In this document: piece after piece, positions 1 through 11,829 of the stretch
Layout of the letters: each line of letters opens with the position of its first letter
Numbering within the stretch: position 1 is the stretch's first letter
NCBI GenBank assembly: GCA_022113835.1
Contig: JAILWY010000030.1
Coordinates: forward strand, 930,001 to 994,000
Length of the DNA: 64,000 nt
From: Atopsyche davidsoni
Taxonomy: Eukaryota; Arthropoda; Insecta; Trichoptera; Hydrobiosidae
Reading direction: 5' to 3'
Position numbers and translations under genes: made by a program
Notes under the pieces: model-generated
Told to the model about the DNA's origin: nothing
What the model saw: the letters and a program-made list of their open reading frames with translations, nothing else
Databases searched by the model: none

Positions 1-190
1 GAGGGGGCGGATAATCAATATCCGGGCGCCCCCGCCCCGCCCCGCCCCCGCCCCGCCCCCGCTGACCCGCGCCGTGACGTCACGGGCCCGGCCGCCCCGC
101 ACAGGCCCGGCCGTGGGCGCGGGCGGCGCGAGACTGCCGCCCGGCGCGCCTCCGCTCCCGACACCGGCGGGGGAGGGGCGGGCACAGGCT
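1..190. repeat. G/C-rich low-complexity block with a CRE palindrome
   Basis: The first 60 bases are a near-repeat of CCCCG/CCCCCG units, followed by CpG-rich DNA up to about 190. A perfect TGACGTCA palindrome lies at 75-82. Open frames here come from the biased composition. The block is cut by the window edge, so it may be part of a larger CpG island to the left. Confidence 0.7.
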
Positions 191-2985
191 TGAACCTGAA
201 AACTTCAAAACCTGAAAAAACTTGAAAACTGAAAACAACACAGTACAAGCCATGCCACCTAGAGTACTCGCATTCCGATCGCAACAACCGAGTATCGAAT
301 CGCGCGTGCAGGTACATAAGAATTTTTTTTCAAAAACGCATGCGACAAGTCGCAGTCGAACCCGCTTCCAACAAATTAATCTTGACGAAAATAACGTTCA
401 AAAACTCGACTCGGGTAACAGTAGAAAAAAAAAAAAACAACCCATGCCAGCAAAAACAAGCAAGACAAAGTTTTGTGACAAGTCATAGCTGCACCCGCTT
501 CCATCCGCTGGATGAAAAATAAGGTGGTTCATAAAATCTTAATAAGATTTTTTTTAGCATTCGTTGGTAGTGTCGCAAAAAAAACTGTGCCCAATCATCA
601 TATACGCTAAACTTATTTTACTGTTGGTCACTCTTTGTTACATACAGAATATCTTTTAACTCGTTAAATATCTACGCAGTGTGTTTTGAATATAAAATAA
701 ATCAATGGAAAAATATTAATATCTGAAAAGCTAAGTATTTGTTCGGAAGCTTCGCCGCTTAAGCCACCCCGTCCGTACGTAGTCAAGGGTAGGCGAGGAG
801 GGGTTGAAACTGTCTATGCGGCATTCAATCTGTTTGTAACAGCCACAAAATGATATTAAAAAAAACAGTTTTTAAACATTACATATTAATACAAATATAA
901 TGATGATTGAAACGATACTACGTTTAAGTCAACTTGAAGCTATTTTTATGAATAAAATTTCACGTAAAAGCAATTAATTTTAATTCCTAAACACCGTACG
1001 CGATGCTTTTGAACTATATATATTTATAATATATCGATGAAAAGAATTCGAAATTATTGATATTAAGCGCTATTGTAGGGTCTTGATTGACTTAAAAATA
1101 ATTTAGGTGGCATTCTAGCTACATAATTTTTTTATGAGTTTGAGACCTACTTGAAGTGCATTGCTAGTCCAGCTGCTACATCACTGACTTTTAGCAAAAA
1201 GTCCCGATTTCCGTTCTGATAGAGATCCTAAATTTATTAGCTTCAAATTGGAACCAAAACAGGACAAGGCAAATTTTTTTTTAAACACTTTTGATAAGTA
1301 CACTTGAAGTTGATTTGGTACATTCAGTGATTTGAGTTTGTCGCAAACGAGAGCAATCTGCTCGGGGTGGTTTGCTCGGCGGGGGTGGGCGGGGGTGGGC
1401 GGGTGTAGGCAGATTGACGTACGTACCTTTGTACTACTGTAGTGCCATAATACGGTCACTTCAGCCGAGGGGGAATCCCGGTGCGGGGCTGTTGTCTGCG
1501 AGCGTCGCTAGATGCCACTACCGGCCACATTTGCTGCTGTACGTGTGTTCATGCTACGATACAGCTTTATAGCACGGTTCATTTTTACCTATTTATAAAA
1601 TAGCGTAAATATACAAATTTTTTTTTAATAAAATTTTCATCGTGAATTTTAAAAAAACTCAAATGAAACGATTGTAAATTTACGATTCGTATAATTCATA
1701 ACATGTATACTTATGAAGAAAAAGTAATACACAGCGATTAGTATATTGAGATTGTGAGTGTTTTGTAGATAGATAATAAATAAAATATAAGGTTTCATAA
1801 ATAAGAGAATATTTCACCAAAAAAAAAATTATATATATATATATGAATAGATTGGATGACCTAATAAAATGAAATTCAGTCTGTTATTATATGTGAATAA
1901 TCAATAGAGCCGTGTATTACGATAGACCTATTATATCAAACTGATTATCTAATATGAGGCATTATGGATTATGTTGGACAATATGTTTCTGTTGTGCTGA
2001 CTGTACGCTGCAGGAGTCGCCAACTATTGGAACGCTCTGCTTTCGTGTGTGCCATCCCAGTGCGCGCTACGCCCAGGGGAGCTCAACACGTGGGACGCGG
2101 TACGACTTGACAGATTTACATTTTAATATAAACTGTTCTTCCTTGATTCGTTGTCGAAATTAGTAGGTTTATAATGTAATTAATGAAAATAGTTAGTTTA
2201 GTACTATTGGCGTAAAAGTTATATATTCTAATACAACGTAGAATTTTATTGCATTTTACGACATGCGAAGAGGCTTCATAAAAAAATTGGTACTTTTCAC
2301 ATACAGTTGCACCAACTCGTAATAAAATAAACATGGAGTTTATAATTTGTGCGTATATCAAAAAGTATATTTTGTCCTTTGTACATAAATAACAAAAATA
2401 TTTTTTTTTTCCAGTGAGTGGTTCCGTTTGCAGTTAATCTCTCAGTAAATGCCACTTGCGCTCACTGTACTTATGTAATACAGCTAAATCGGAATGCATA
2501 GTAGTATTGGTAGCACATAACCTCCTGCGCTATCCGTAGAGCCTCTACGCCGTAGTCGCAAACCCATCACAGGCTGTCTCGTAGATGTCTTTTAATATGA
2601 AATACTATATTTTGTGCTAAAAAAAACACAAAATTTTATTTAAAAATATAATTTTTCTAAAGCAAATTATAACAAATTAGCACAGGTCAAAAATAAAGAT
2701 GATTGTGTTAATGCATAAATGCATTACAAAAATCTTTTTTTTTTTTTAAATTCAACTATAAAATGAATGAAACTTGAGCTAAATATTCGACGATAAATAC
2801 GGGTAATTGTTACAAAAATGTAAACTGTCGTCAAAGTGATTATTTCGATTATTAATCTGAATAATAGACTGCAGCTTGTACGGTCGAGGTTTCCATTGTT
2901 TCCTCACCGAATCCAAGTAAACTCGCAGAAGTTGGACGATAACCCGAGCAGGCCAGCGGCGGGTGAGCACCGCTAAGTGTCATTA
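191..2985. other. A+T-rich DNA without a recognisable gene
   Basis: A/T-rich with poly-A and poly-T runs. I see only a short degenerate CTGAAAACTT-type string at 190-240, a small GGGTGGGCGG run near 1378-1402, and an inverted CTCTACG/CGTAG motif at about 2531-2560 that resembles motifs near 63.4 kb. No open frame looks like a conserved protein. Confidence 0.6.
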
Positions 2986-2989
2986 ATCG

Positions 2990-3265
2990 AGTGCATCCTC
3001 AGGTCGCTGACCCCTGCCGGCTGGCAATATGCAATATGCAAGTCGCGCCATACACGAGCTGCAGGCATGCACTGCGGGCACACAGTCCGCTATGTAAACC
3101 CGGCCTGCGCGGCGAGCATATCCTACCTGTGATTGTGAACTGATTCAATTAAATTAATACCTTGTGTTCCTCAGGCTCGCCGGGCCATTCCAAATTAGTC
3201 GAACGCTCTAATTATTAAATCATTTTAGGTAATCGCATGTTTTGCTGTGCAATCGCGGATCGGTG
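2990..3265. promoter_or_regulatory. Candidate non-coding regulatory block
   Basis: A mixed-composition, CpG-containing stretch between two A/T-rich deserts. It includes homeodomain-like ATTA cores (CTAATTATTAAATC) and TGACC/GGTCG half-sites. It lacks the poly-A/T texture of its neighbours and has no transposon hallmark. The regulatory reading is inference from texture only. Confidence 0.25.
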
Positions 3266-5580
3266 GGTTAGGTGCAGTCGTCCATTCAAACAATGCAAAT
3301 ATTGACAGTTTCATTGACCTTGATATTAAAATGATATTTTTTTTAACAATTCACATAAAATGCATAGTATGCTAACATAAACAACCTTTACATTTTCCTT
3401 AGATTAACGGTTTATAAATGATAATAAATCGTTGTATTTATTCCGATTTAAACAATTACAGTGTCTCACGATTATCTGCGCTTGCGTTTACTGTCTCCCA
3501 TAGTTTAATAGAAGCGATTGTAAAAGGGAGAGCCTAAGCCATCGCCACGGCGCGGCACAAGTACTCATATACTCTGTGTATATTCGAATAAGCTCTCTGC
3601 ATATTTGCATATGCCCTCTGTATAATCGCTAGACAAATCCATACCTTTGGAGTCATCCCTCAAAAATATCAACAAACTCTATAGGGAAGGAAAAAGTGCA
3701 ACATTAGTGAATTTGATAAATATATAAAAATATAAATACGCTTATTTGTTGTTGTATATGTTTATTGTAAGTGCGTTGTTTTTATTTGGCATCCGAGTTT
3801 GGGGTGGGGGTGCATTAGGAGCAGGCTGGATGCAACTTTATCACTTAGAACAAACTTGGTGCGGTGCAAGCTGTAGTCTAATTCCACCTCCAGCAAGGCT
3901 GTAATGCTCCCACCAGCTGCTCGTCCCGCGCTCACACACTAGCGGCCTCGTATTCTAATACATTATGACTACACCCTAATAAGAATTAAAAGTATAATAA
4001 TTAAATATATATAATTACTTTTAGTGTAATATTGGCCCGCCACCCCTAAGCGAATACCTGACCCTATAGACCTGCAACTTTATTTGTGACAAATAATAGG
4101 AAAAATAACAATATTTTGAAACCCAAATATAAATAAGTTTTATCATGGCAGCGAATTTGTTATATCAACAATAAAAATTACAAGTCTTGCAAAGTACAAT
4201 TATATGTATATTTATTTGAACACACGTGGTTTTCTTGATTCACACGATATTATCTTTTATGATTTCTATGGACGTACGATCTTTTATGAGCTTCTACTTT
4301 ATAATATGACGCGTGCCCATCACCGTACTGAATGAATGAACATTTAATTGTTCCATCATCGGCCAGTCTCCCCTTTCACTTCCCTACTGTGAATTTGATT
4401 CATAAAGACCCCCCCAACAAAGAAAAAATATCACAACTGCTGTCACATATACGCAGCACTATGCACCCTCGTGCTATATGCATACGGTACATTATTGCAA
4501 AGTGATTGAGTGTAATGTTTTCATTTTTAGGGGAGAGTGAGTCTCGGTGCACCAAACATTGAATATAGGATAATTTGGTGAGTATAAAGGTTCAAGTGAT
4601 TTGCATATAAACGAGTTTATTGCACAATTATTTTTCGTGTTTGTAATAGAATATTTAATAATAATTTAAATAAAAACGGATTGTTGTTGTCTATATATAT
4701 TTATAGATTAATGATTCAGGACTGGACCCATAAATATATTGAAACACTGATGAGATACAAACCCGCAACTCTTAGGTTTCGCGGCCTGTCGCTATGGCTT
4801 TTTTAACTACTGTAACCTTTTAACTAAGCGAGTATTTTAATCCAATTTACTTGTGCTAGATAATTATTCAAGGAATTTCAAGTATTTTTAACGTTATAGT
4901 CGAAGTAATTTATCTTCAATTCTCGGATATTTTAGCTGATTTTGATTCAAAGAATTTATAAAATAAAAGTAGGCTGATCCCGCAACAATAAAAAAAACCC
5001 TTTTCGCATAATCATTTATAACACATTGGTTTAATATGCAATACTTTTTATTTGTAACAAATATAAAAAGCTAAGTGAAAAGAAGTTTTTATAAGTTGTT
5101 TTGATATTTACCATTTAAAGTATTTATTTTATGATGTATGTAATATTAATTTTATTTTCTCTAGTTTTAAGTCTTTAATAATTTTTTTAATGATTTTCAA
5201 GATGTAAATTTATTTAAAAAATATTATGTTTTGAAGTTAATTTTACGACTAGTTAAAACCCAAAAAGTTTCTTTTATTATTTTTTCTCTTAAACCACATT
5301 TACAAATTCGCCCGGGCGAGTCCATCCGATAGATTCAAATTCATTTTCAGAAAAAGCTGTTAAAGGGAGAAAAAAACCCACCCTCGATATAGACGGGGGA
5401 TGAACTTAGTCACCAGCCACCCTTAACCAAACATCTGGACAGCCGCGTCCACTACGGCACCCCTATATTTGTAAAAGGCTTTTAAAATGGCGGTACGCGC
5501 GCTGTTAGGGTTAGTTTTTTATGTCATATCCATAAAGGCAAACACTTGCAAGATTTTACTCAATTACATAAAATATTTAA
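3266..5580. other. A+T-rich DNA without a recognisable gene
   Basis: No coding signal. A TGACCTTGA sequence (FTZ-F1/ERR-type monomer site) is at about 3314-3322. A weak tRNA B-box-like GCGGGTTTGTATCTC reads on the minus strand near 4745-4760. Short C-rich islands occur at 5380-5460. Confidence 0.6.
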
Positions 5581-5653
5581 CTTTTATAATAACTCTTCAT
5601 CAAGTGACTTTCCTCAGAGGAGGTTGGCGATCACTGCGCATATACTCATACTG
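5581..5653 (-). mobile_element. Non-LTR retrotransposon 3' end (short copy)
   Basis: On the minus strand this reads GTATATGC, then CGCCAACCTCCTCTGAGG, then a tail like CACTTGATGAAGAG. It is an inverted match of about 75 bp to 6937-7014. The same terminal motif closes the longer retrotransposon pieces at 29.6 and 46.1 kb and occurs at 25.05 kb. Very short 5'-truncated 3' ends are typical of non-LTR elements; assignment rests on the shared tail. Confidence 0.5.
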
Positions 5654-5753
5654 ACACATCCCTCCACAATCATACCAAATCCACTACTCCATTACCGATC
5701 CTTTACACACGCTCAGGGCACACAATGGCAGCCAACAGAATGAGGAGAGCGGG

Positions 5754-6062
5754 AAGGTTTATTATGTAACCACAATCAATAAATATCAATTTTATTGCGA
5801 TAATTCGAATGGGGACACCGACCGCTTTTCCTATGTGTCGCGGCCAATTCGTATGGCAGCATTCAGGGCGGCTTGTTTGTTCGACAAATAATAATTCCAA
5901 AACGCAATGATTAAACACGGAGGTTGAGTGGCGGGCCTCGCGGGCGACAGTTGGCGCGGCGCGCACTTAGCAATCGATACCCGAGCCGCGGAGTGCGTCC
6001 TGATTGTTTAATTAAATACTACTTGCACGCGCCGCAATAATCACATCTGATGTTATTTACAT
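5754..6062. promoter_or_regulatory. Candidate enhancer-like conserved block
   Basis: Non-repetitive, information-rich DNA with many homeodomain-type cores (CAATAAATAT, TTTATTGCGATAAT, AATGATTAAAC, TTTAATTAAAT) and CpG-rich patches (GGCGCGGCGCGC, GAGCCGCGG). It lacks long A/T runs and has no ORF with protein character. It sits between a retrotransposon 3' end and a tandem repeat. An enhancer role is inference; cross-species conservation would decide it. Confidence 0.3.
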
Positions 6063-6089
6063 ATCCACGCTGGAAAAGGGAGGTGACAT

Positions 6090-6977
6090 GACCACAGCAC
6101 TATAATTTTACAGCGAACCATAACAGAATACTTTTAACGAAATAATTTTATATTGGTGTCATACCATAATGCAGAAGCAGTGCTTAGAGCACTTGTTTTT
6201 GTAGGAATGCTACTTCGTATATATATATGTGGGGGGGGCTGCTGCTATTGTTTATGTAGCCTGTTGCAAATGGAGTATCAGATCTAAACGTCAATTGAAC
6301 AGCACAAATATAAAACTGCGGTGTAGAAGAACCCAGGGACCTACTACACTGTTTTCAGAAATTCAATATTTTTGACTTGGTGGGATTCCATTTTAAAATT
6401 TTTGGAGTGATGTTTCTATATATAGATTTTTATTGGTGACCAACCTTTCTGTTTGATAATGCCAACGTGAAAACCATGAACACTGACTCAGCATGAGTAT
6501 ATGCACAGTGAAATAGTCGCCAACCTCCGACCACAGCACTATAATTTTACAGCGAACCATAACAGAATACTTTTAAGGAAATATGTTCATAATTTTATAT
6601 TGATGTTATACCATAACGCAAAAGCAGTGCTTAGAGCACTTCTTTATTTTGACAAAAGAAGTTTTTGAAGGAATGCTATTTCGTGTAAATATCTGTGGGA
6701 GGGGCTCTTGCTATTGTTTCTGTAGCATGCTGCAGATGGAGTATCAGATCTAAACGCCGATTGGACCCAGAAGGACCCAGGGACCTACTACACTATTTTC
6801 AGAAATTTAATATTTTTGACAGAGAGTACTTGGTGGACTTCCATTTTACAATTTTAAATAATAAGTAAAATATTGGAATGATTTTTCTACATATAGATTT
6901 TTATTGGTGACCAACGTGAAAACCATGAACACTGACTCAGCATGGGTATATGCACAGTGAAATAGTCGCCAACCTCC
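6090..6977. repeat. Direct tandem duplication, two units of about 440 bp
   Basis: Unit 1 (6090-6528) and unit 2 (6529-6977) both begin GACCACAGCACTATAATTTT and end AGTCGCCAACCTCC. They share blocks such as GCAGTGCTTAGAGCACTT and AGGGACCTACTACAC. Unit 2 has an insertion near 6640-6660 and a deletion around 6910. On the minus strand each contains part of the fold-back family seen at 22.24 and 37.98 kb (GGTCACCAATAAAAA, GGAATnCCACCAAGT). The last bases of each unit match the non-LTR 3' tail, so the unit is a composite of two repeat families. Confidence 0.85.
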
Positions 6978-7014
6978 TCTGAGGAAAAACCACTCGGTGA
7001 AGATTGTTATAAAG
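6937..7014 (+). mobile_element. Non-LTR retrotransposon 3' end (short copy)
   Basis: Inverted counterpart of 5581-5653, with the shared core GTCGCCAACCTCCTCTGAGG followed by a CACTCGGTGAAGATTG tail. The pair faces outward around the 5.75-6.06 kb block and the tandem repeat, so together they look like terminal inverted repeats of about 1.43 kb. Confidence 0.5.
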
Positions 7015-7192
7015 ATCTCGGGCACGCAGATTTAATTATTATTGAAAATAATAAATGTAAGGAGCACTCGATGATTATCCGGTGATGAAATTTTTTTCTC
7101 ACATTCGGGGGCGCAGTCTGACGGCGGCTGTTCTCATTTGAATATCGAGCCCTCCCCGCGATCTGCCCTCCCTCGCGCCTCCACCCCTCGAT

Positions 7193-7236
7193 CACCCTCC
7201 GCAACCCCCGCCACCCCCGCCACCCCCCCCCACCTC
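7193..7236. repeat. C-rich simple repeat
   Basis: An imperfect CCACCCCCG array inside a C-rich stretch (7140-7360). It ends near GACGTCAC at about 7340. Open frames across it are compositional. Confidence 0.7.
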
Positions 7237-7544
7237 GCCTCTGTCAGCGCCTGTCCGGGGCTTCTCAACAAGTCGCGCTATCGTCACCCCGCGTGCACTG
7301 CGGCCCTCAACTGTGGGGCGCGAGGATCCCCATCCCCACGACGTCACACTTAGTAAAATCCACAAAATAATAAACGCCCATACAGTTTTTTTTTACGTCT
7401 TGGGTAAATTAATGTTTTCATCAATTTACGTTGCTTCTAAAAATGTATAATTGTGATTAAATAAATAATAAAAAAATTACTTATACTATCCGTGCGTCTG
7501 CTATAAAAAACCGCTAAACGAATAACTCTAAAAATGCTCTAATG

Positions 7545-7875
7545 CAGGGGTCTCCAACCGTTTTTGCACCCAAGAGCACATTCACCCAGGAGGGCACCAT
7601 TTATTTTATCAAGGTATATTTCTAGTTGGACATAGTCAATAGTACATATAATGCACAAAAAAAATTTATCCATTTTTTTATGTATAATAAATAATAGTAT
7701 TTTGAAAATTATAAGAATATAATTACTCTCTGTTTAATTACTAAATTTTATTTTTTTCTTAATATTTTATCGTTAAATTAAATAAATTTCTCATCGTGGT
7801 CGCACAGCGGCGGGCACAAGGCAAAACGGCCGGCGGGCGCCATGGTGCCCGCGGGCACATGGTGGCGAACCACTG
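7545..7875 (+). mobile_element. Short non-autonomous hAT-type DNA transposon with intact target duplication
   Basis: The element starts CAGGGGTCTCCAACC and ends GGTGGCGAACCACTG, imperfect inverted termini of the CAGnGGT...CC type used by hAT transposons. It is flanked on both sides by the same 8-bp word CTCTAATG (7537-7544 and 7876-7883), the target-site duplication length of hAT elements. The 331-bp interior is A/T-rich with a G/C-rich terminal section and no transposase, so it would depend on an enzyme supplied elsewhere. A second copy in the other orientation lies at 43,748-44,122. Confidence 0.85.
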
Positions 7876-7883
7876 CTCTAATG

Positions 7884-9284
7884 TTTATAAAATTACAATT
7901 CTATTCAATCCATTGGTAAAAATATTAATTGAAAACACATTGAATTGTGTATATAATAAGAAACACTTTATTATTTTATCTATATTTTCATTAGCGTTCG
8001 GGATCAAGCTAAACAAGAAGTCTATAATCACACTTCATAGTATTTAAAACTGTTGCCGCTATATCTCAATATTTTTTTCTTTGAATTGTATTCCGTCGAT
8101 CGGCAAGCAAACGTGCTAGCTACTAAGCTACGAGGCGATTTTAAAATATCACTGTACAGCACCGAGTCAAACTTATATTATAAAATTTCACTTACTGAAC
8201 CGCTAAGAATTGCTTCGCAGTCCACGCCATTTTGAAATCCCATTCGACGCACAAATAATCACAAACCAACAATCAATCATAAATTATTTAATAAAAAAAC
8301 ATTTTATGTAAAACACAACAGACACACTGTAGTAATTTATGATTTGATTGAAACACGAAAAGGCTTAGTAAAGTTTTGAATCAGTCACTTTAACAAACAT
8401 GCATGCAAACCACATGTTAATTACTAAAAAGACAAAACCGCACTGACGAACTCTTTACAATAGATAGACGCTAAAAACAATTTGTTACAATAACTTGTTA
8501 ACAATTTTCATGTAACACAGTGTTGTGAAATAAGGCCTCGAACTGCAAAACCTACTCTAGAATAAAATCATGTTTTGAAACATCATTTGTAGTAGTTTTT
8601 TTACATTATTTTCGATACACCTTAAATTTAAATTTTAGTGTATGAAATAAAAAGAGTAAAACGAATTCGAGAAATTTACCACTGCAAAGCAAAGTGGATT
8701 TTAAAAATATATATTAAACTTACTGAGTGCGGGTTTTGCAACTCGTCAAATCGTGAGTCGCTGGTGCAGATGCACCAAGAATAAATGTATGCGCAACCTC
8801 CGCAACAATACCAATCTTTTGGTTCTTTTTGCACTTCCAAGCGCTCTGATATTTTGCAAAAAACAAAACATGTGCCCAACTTCTTCGACAACAACAATAT
8901 TTGATTCTGTCGTTTATTGTTAAGAATCATCATGTTTTTAAAAAAATTAATTGTAAAAAACGTGTAAACGCTGCATCGATGGTGAGCTTACATTTAATAC
9001 TTTTAATTGGATGCAAACTATTTTTTTTTTAGAAATACAGATTTTGTTTTGTTATTTATATAAATGGAAAGAAAGAATACCTTTAAAATTATTTTACTAT
9101 CCTCATGGTTTACGTTATTTGGTTCACATTTCTTTGTCGTTTTTAAAGAACATTAAAAGTTTAATAATTTTTTTTTATTAACTATTGATTAGTCAACAAT
9201 CTCGTTGACATTTTAAGTGAATCTAAGAATCTTCTTTTATTCCAAAACATGTAACAAGAAACACTGCTCAATCCAGTGTCCCCG
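7884..9284. other. A+T-rich DNA with one SINE head, no gene
   Basis: Apart from the tRNA-like fragment near 8.1 kb, I find only A/T-rich sequence. An 85-codon minus-strand frame at 8676-8933 contains several cysteines but is not recognisable and has no supporting context. Confidence 0.55.
8083..8140 (-). repeat. tRNA-derived SINE head fragment
   Basis: The minus strand reads CGCCTCGTAGCTTAGTAGCTAGCACGTTTG in segments, a tRNA D-arm/A-box-like arrangement. It is shared with fragments at 13.2, 23.6, 29.0, 31.9, 40.4 and 42.7 kb. No full cloverleaf is present. Confidence 0.5.
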
Positions 9285-9455
9285 CCCGGCCCCCTTGCAC
9301 ATGCACCCCCGATGCACCCTCACTCGCAGCCTCCCCTCCCATCGACCCGCCACTGCCCAAACACCGGCAGACCGCCCGCCTCTGTGATGAGAAATGCATA
9401 ATGGGAGCAACTAATTAGTGTGTCAACGGCGCGACGCAGTCACTGATGCACCAAG
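9285..9455. promoter_or_regulatory. C-rich and ATTA-containing block, possible regulatory element
   Basis: A C-rich section (9285-9385) joins a mixed section containing ATGCATAATGGG and CTAATTAGTG, a palindromic homeodomain-type core. It stands out from the surrounding A/T-rich DNA. Function is inference. Confidence 0.2.
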
Positions 9456-9879
9456 AGATGGATCGCTTTCCAAGTCTTTAAACTTTCTTTAAAATACGAG
9501 ATTGGTATCTATTTACCGAATTCCAAACTAATCCTCCTATAAAATATTAATTTTAAAAAATATGCGTACGCATCTAGTGCATGAAAGTATGAACGTGTAA
9601 ATTTATCAGGTATATAAATTAAGTATTAGTTTTTTCACCATTTAGTTTTCGTAAGGGTAGCGAGCAATGCGACAATTGAGGCTGCATTTACTTATTCTCA
9701 AATAGACGCAAATACAACACTGCACGAATATTTAAGTTCCACGAATTAATGATGACTTATTTATGACAATTTGTGTGAATGTACATACTAGAAATTAATT
9801 TAAACAATTTTTAAATTTGGAGGCGAACAGAAACATGTTGAGAATAATAAAAAATAAAAACAATGATATTAGGTCTAGC

Positions 9880-10115
9880 GGGGAAGCTCGTGTTATTTCA
9901 TCTTCTATCTCTCGGGTGTTAATTGACCTCTAATGGTCGACGCAGAAATCTCCGGAATAAATCTATCAATAATTCCACGAGCCAGTCGGCCCGGGAGGGT
10001 CCGGGCAATCTCATGTACAAACATATTAGTACGCCTCGATAAATTCTTAATTAATATTGATGAAACCCGACCGAGCGCAGGGCGGCTCGTGCTCCAGCAT
10101 CAAGGGGGGGTGTAT
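9880..10115. promoter_or_regulatory. Candidate enhancer-like conserved block
   Basis: Complex sequence with ATTA/TAAT cores (TGTTAATTGACC, TCTTAATTAATATTGAT), TCAATAATTCC and CpG patches (CGGCCCGGGAGGG, CCCGACCGAGCGCAGGG). It has no repeat hallmark and no credible long frame. Texture resembles developmental enhancers; this is inference. Confidence 0.28.
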
Positions 10116-11704
10116 ATTTTTTAAATATTCCTGATTGGGTACAAACCATATAATCCTTGACAATTTATATGGCTCTTTTTATGACATTTGAAAAGGTACA
10201 GCAAAAAATAAAATGTTTTTTGTTTAAAAACAAAATGTCAGATTAGCATAATTACGCAATACGGAAAATCGAATCCCTAAAGCAAATTATTAAGGATTCA
10301 CTCGCCAGCTGTGAAACACTAAATTAATAATTGCATAGACGCCATCTGTAAATTTTATTTCATCCAACGACAAAATCATTAAAAAATTTAAGGTTAGATG
10401 TTGAATGAATAATAAAAAATAAATCGGTATATACAAGCTTGCAATTTATCACAGATTCTAGTGCCATCTATGAAACGCAAAGTAAATAACCGCAGTATAA
10501 CTTTTAATTTATTATTTTTGGAGCGTTGAACTTGGACATAGGCTGTTTTTGCACCGATCCCTCCCCTTCGAGCGTAGCCTTATAAATCAATACAAAAAAC
10601 AGTGACATGTGAGTAAATAAGGTGACACATCCGAGCCCCTCCGCCCCTTCCCGCACTGCACACACTTGGACTGCACTTTTCCCCCCGGTTGGTCATTTGG
10701 GCGGCCCCCATTCCGATCGCACCGAGTGTTGAAAATATCGCTCGGAATGGGCGCCTAGCGCGAGTATCACAATCAAATGAGTGAGTATTTACAATTTTCA
10801 CTTAGAATGGGGGTAAGTCCGCGTAGAATGGGACTGTGTGAATGCGAGAGTATATAAACAGGGTGGCCCCCCAATCAGTTGCTTATCTGGAGACTATTTT
10901 CATAATATTTCCCCTCGTATAGATTTTTGGGGAGGCAAAGCAATATTTCAATTTAAATTGGACTCTCATATCTATTTATTTAAATATTTTTGGGAATATT
11001 TTAAGAAAAATTTTGTTCTTGGATTTTATCACTTTTTTTATTCTTAAATGCTCCGGTGTTAAAATTTCGAAATAAAAAAAAAAAAGTTATACCGTTGTCA
11101 TATTTAATTTACTTATGCAAATAAACCAAAGTTGTTAATTTTATTGCTACATTACAAGTAAATAAATATTTGTATATATTTTATTAATTAACCTAAAATG
11201 TCTTTGACCGTTATTATATACAGTATTGAGGTATTTTTACTTTTGGGTATACTACAAATAATAGTTCAATAAGAACAATTAAATGACCGTTGGAATAATC
11301 TGAAAATTTTGAGACCCTACTAAGTTCATTGATTTACAAAGCACTACTTAGAGCGCTGGTTGCGACTAATACAAATATTAAAATAAAAAATGATATATTA
11401 TTTTATTAAAAAGGGCACATAATTCTGTTTTTTTGCATTGAAACCTGTTTCTTTTTTCCTTTTTTTTTGTTTATAAAACCTGAAATAGTAAATGTATTTT
11501 ACGTTTTTATCGAATTCAGTGTAGTACATTTTTAAAAATCCGTAATAAATTTTATTTGATTTTTTCAAAGTAGATATTGCGTTCTTTTATGCGTAACAAT
11601 TTTCATAAAAAAAAAAAAAAAATGTAAAAACTCAACCAAATAAAATCACACGGGAAGCGTATAGAATAAAAACGTGTATAAAACCGGGCGTAACGTACAA
11701 CATG
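10116..11704. other. A+T-rich DNA with a G/C-mixed patch
   Basis: No gene seen. A mixed patch at 10,560-10,870 carries TAGAATGGG-type words three times (near 10,740, 10,804 and 10,825). GCCATCT words occur near 10,332 and 10,462. The rest is A/T-rich. Confidence 0.5.
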
Positions 11705-11815
11705 TTCGGGTGCGCCCTGTGCGGGGGGGGCGGGGTGCGGGGTGCGGGGTGCGGGGTGCGAGGGTGCGGGTAGGGGAGGGGGGGTGCGGGTGCGAGGTGC
11801 GGGGTGCGGGGTAGC
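11705..11815. repeat. GGGGTGC microsatellite-like G-rich array
   Basis: About 110 bp of imperfect GGGGTGC / GGGTGCGGGT units on the plus strand with long G runs, capable on paper of forming a G-quadruplex. Open frames on the opposite strand are proline-rich artefacts. Confidence 0.85.
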
Positions 11816-11829
11816 CGCCCTTGCCGCCG

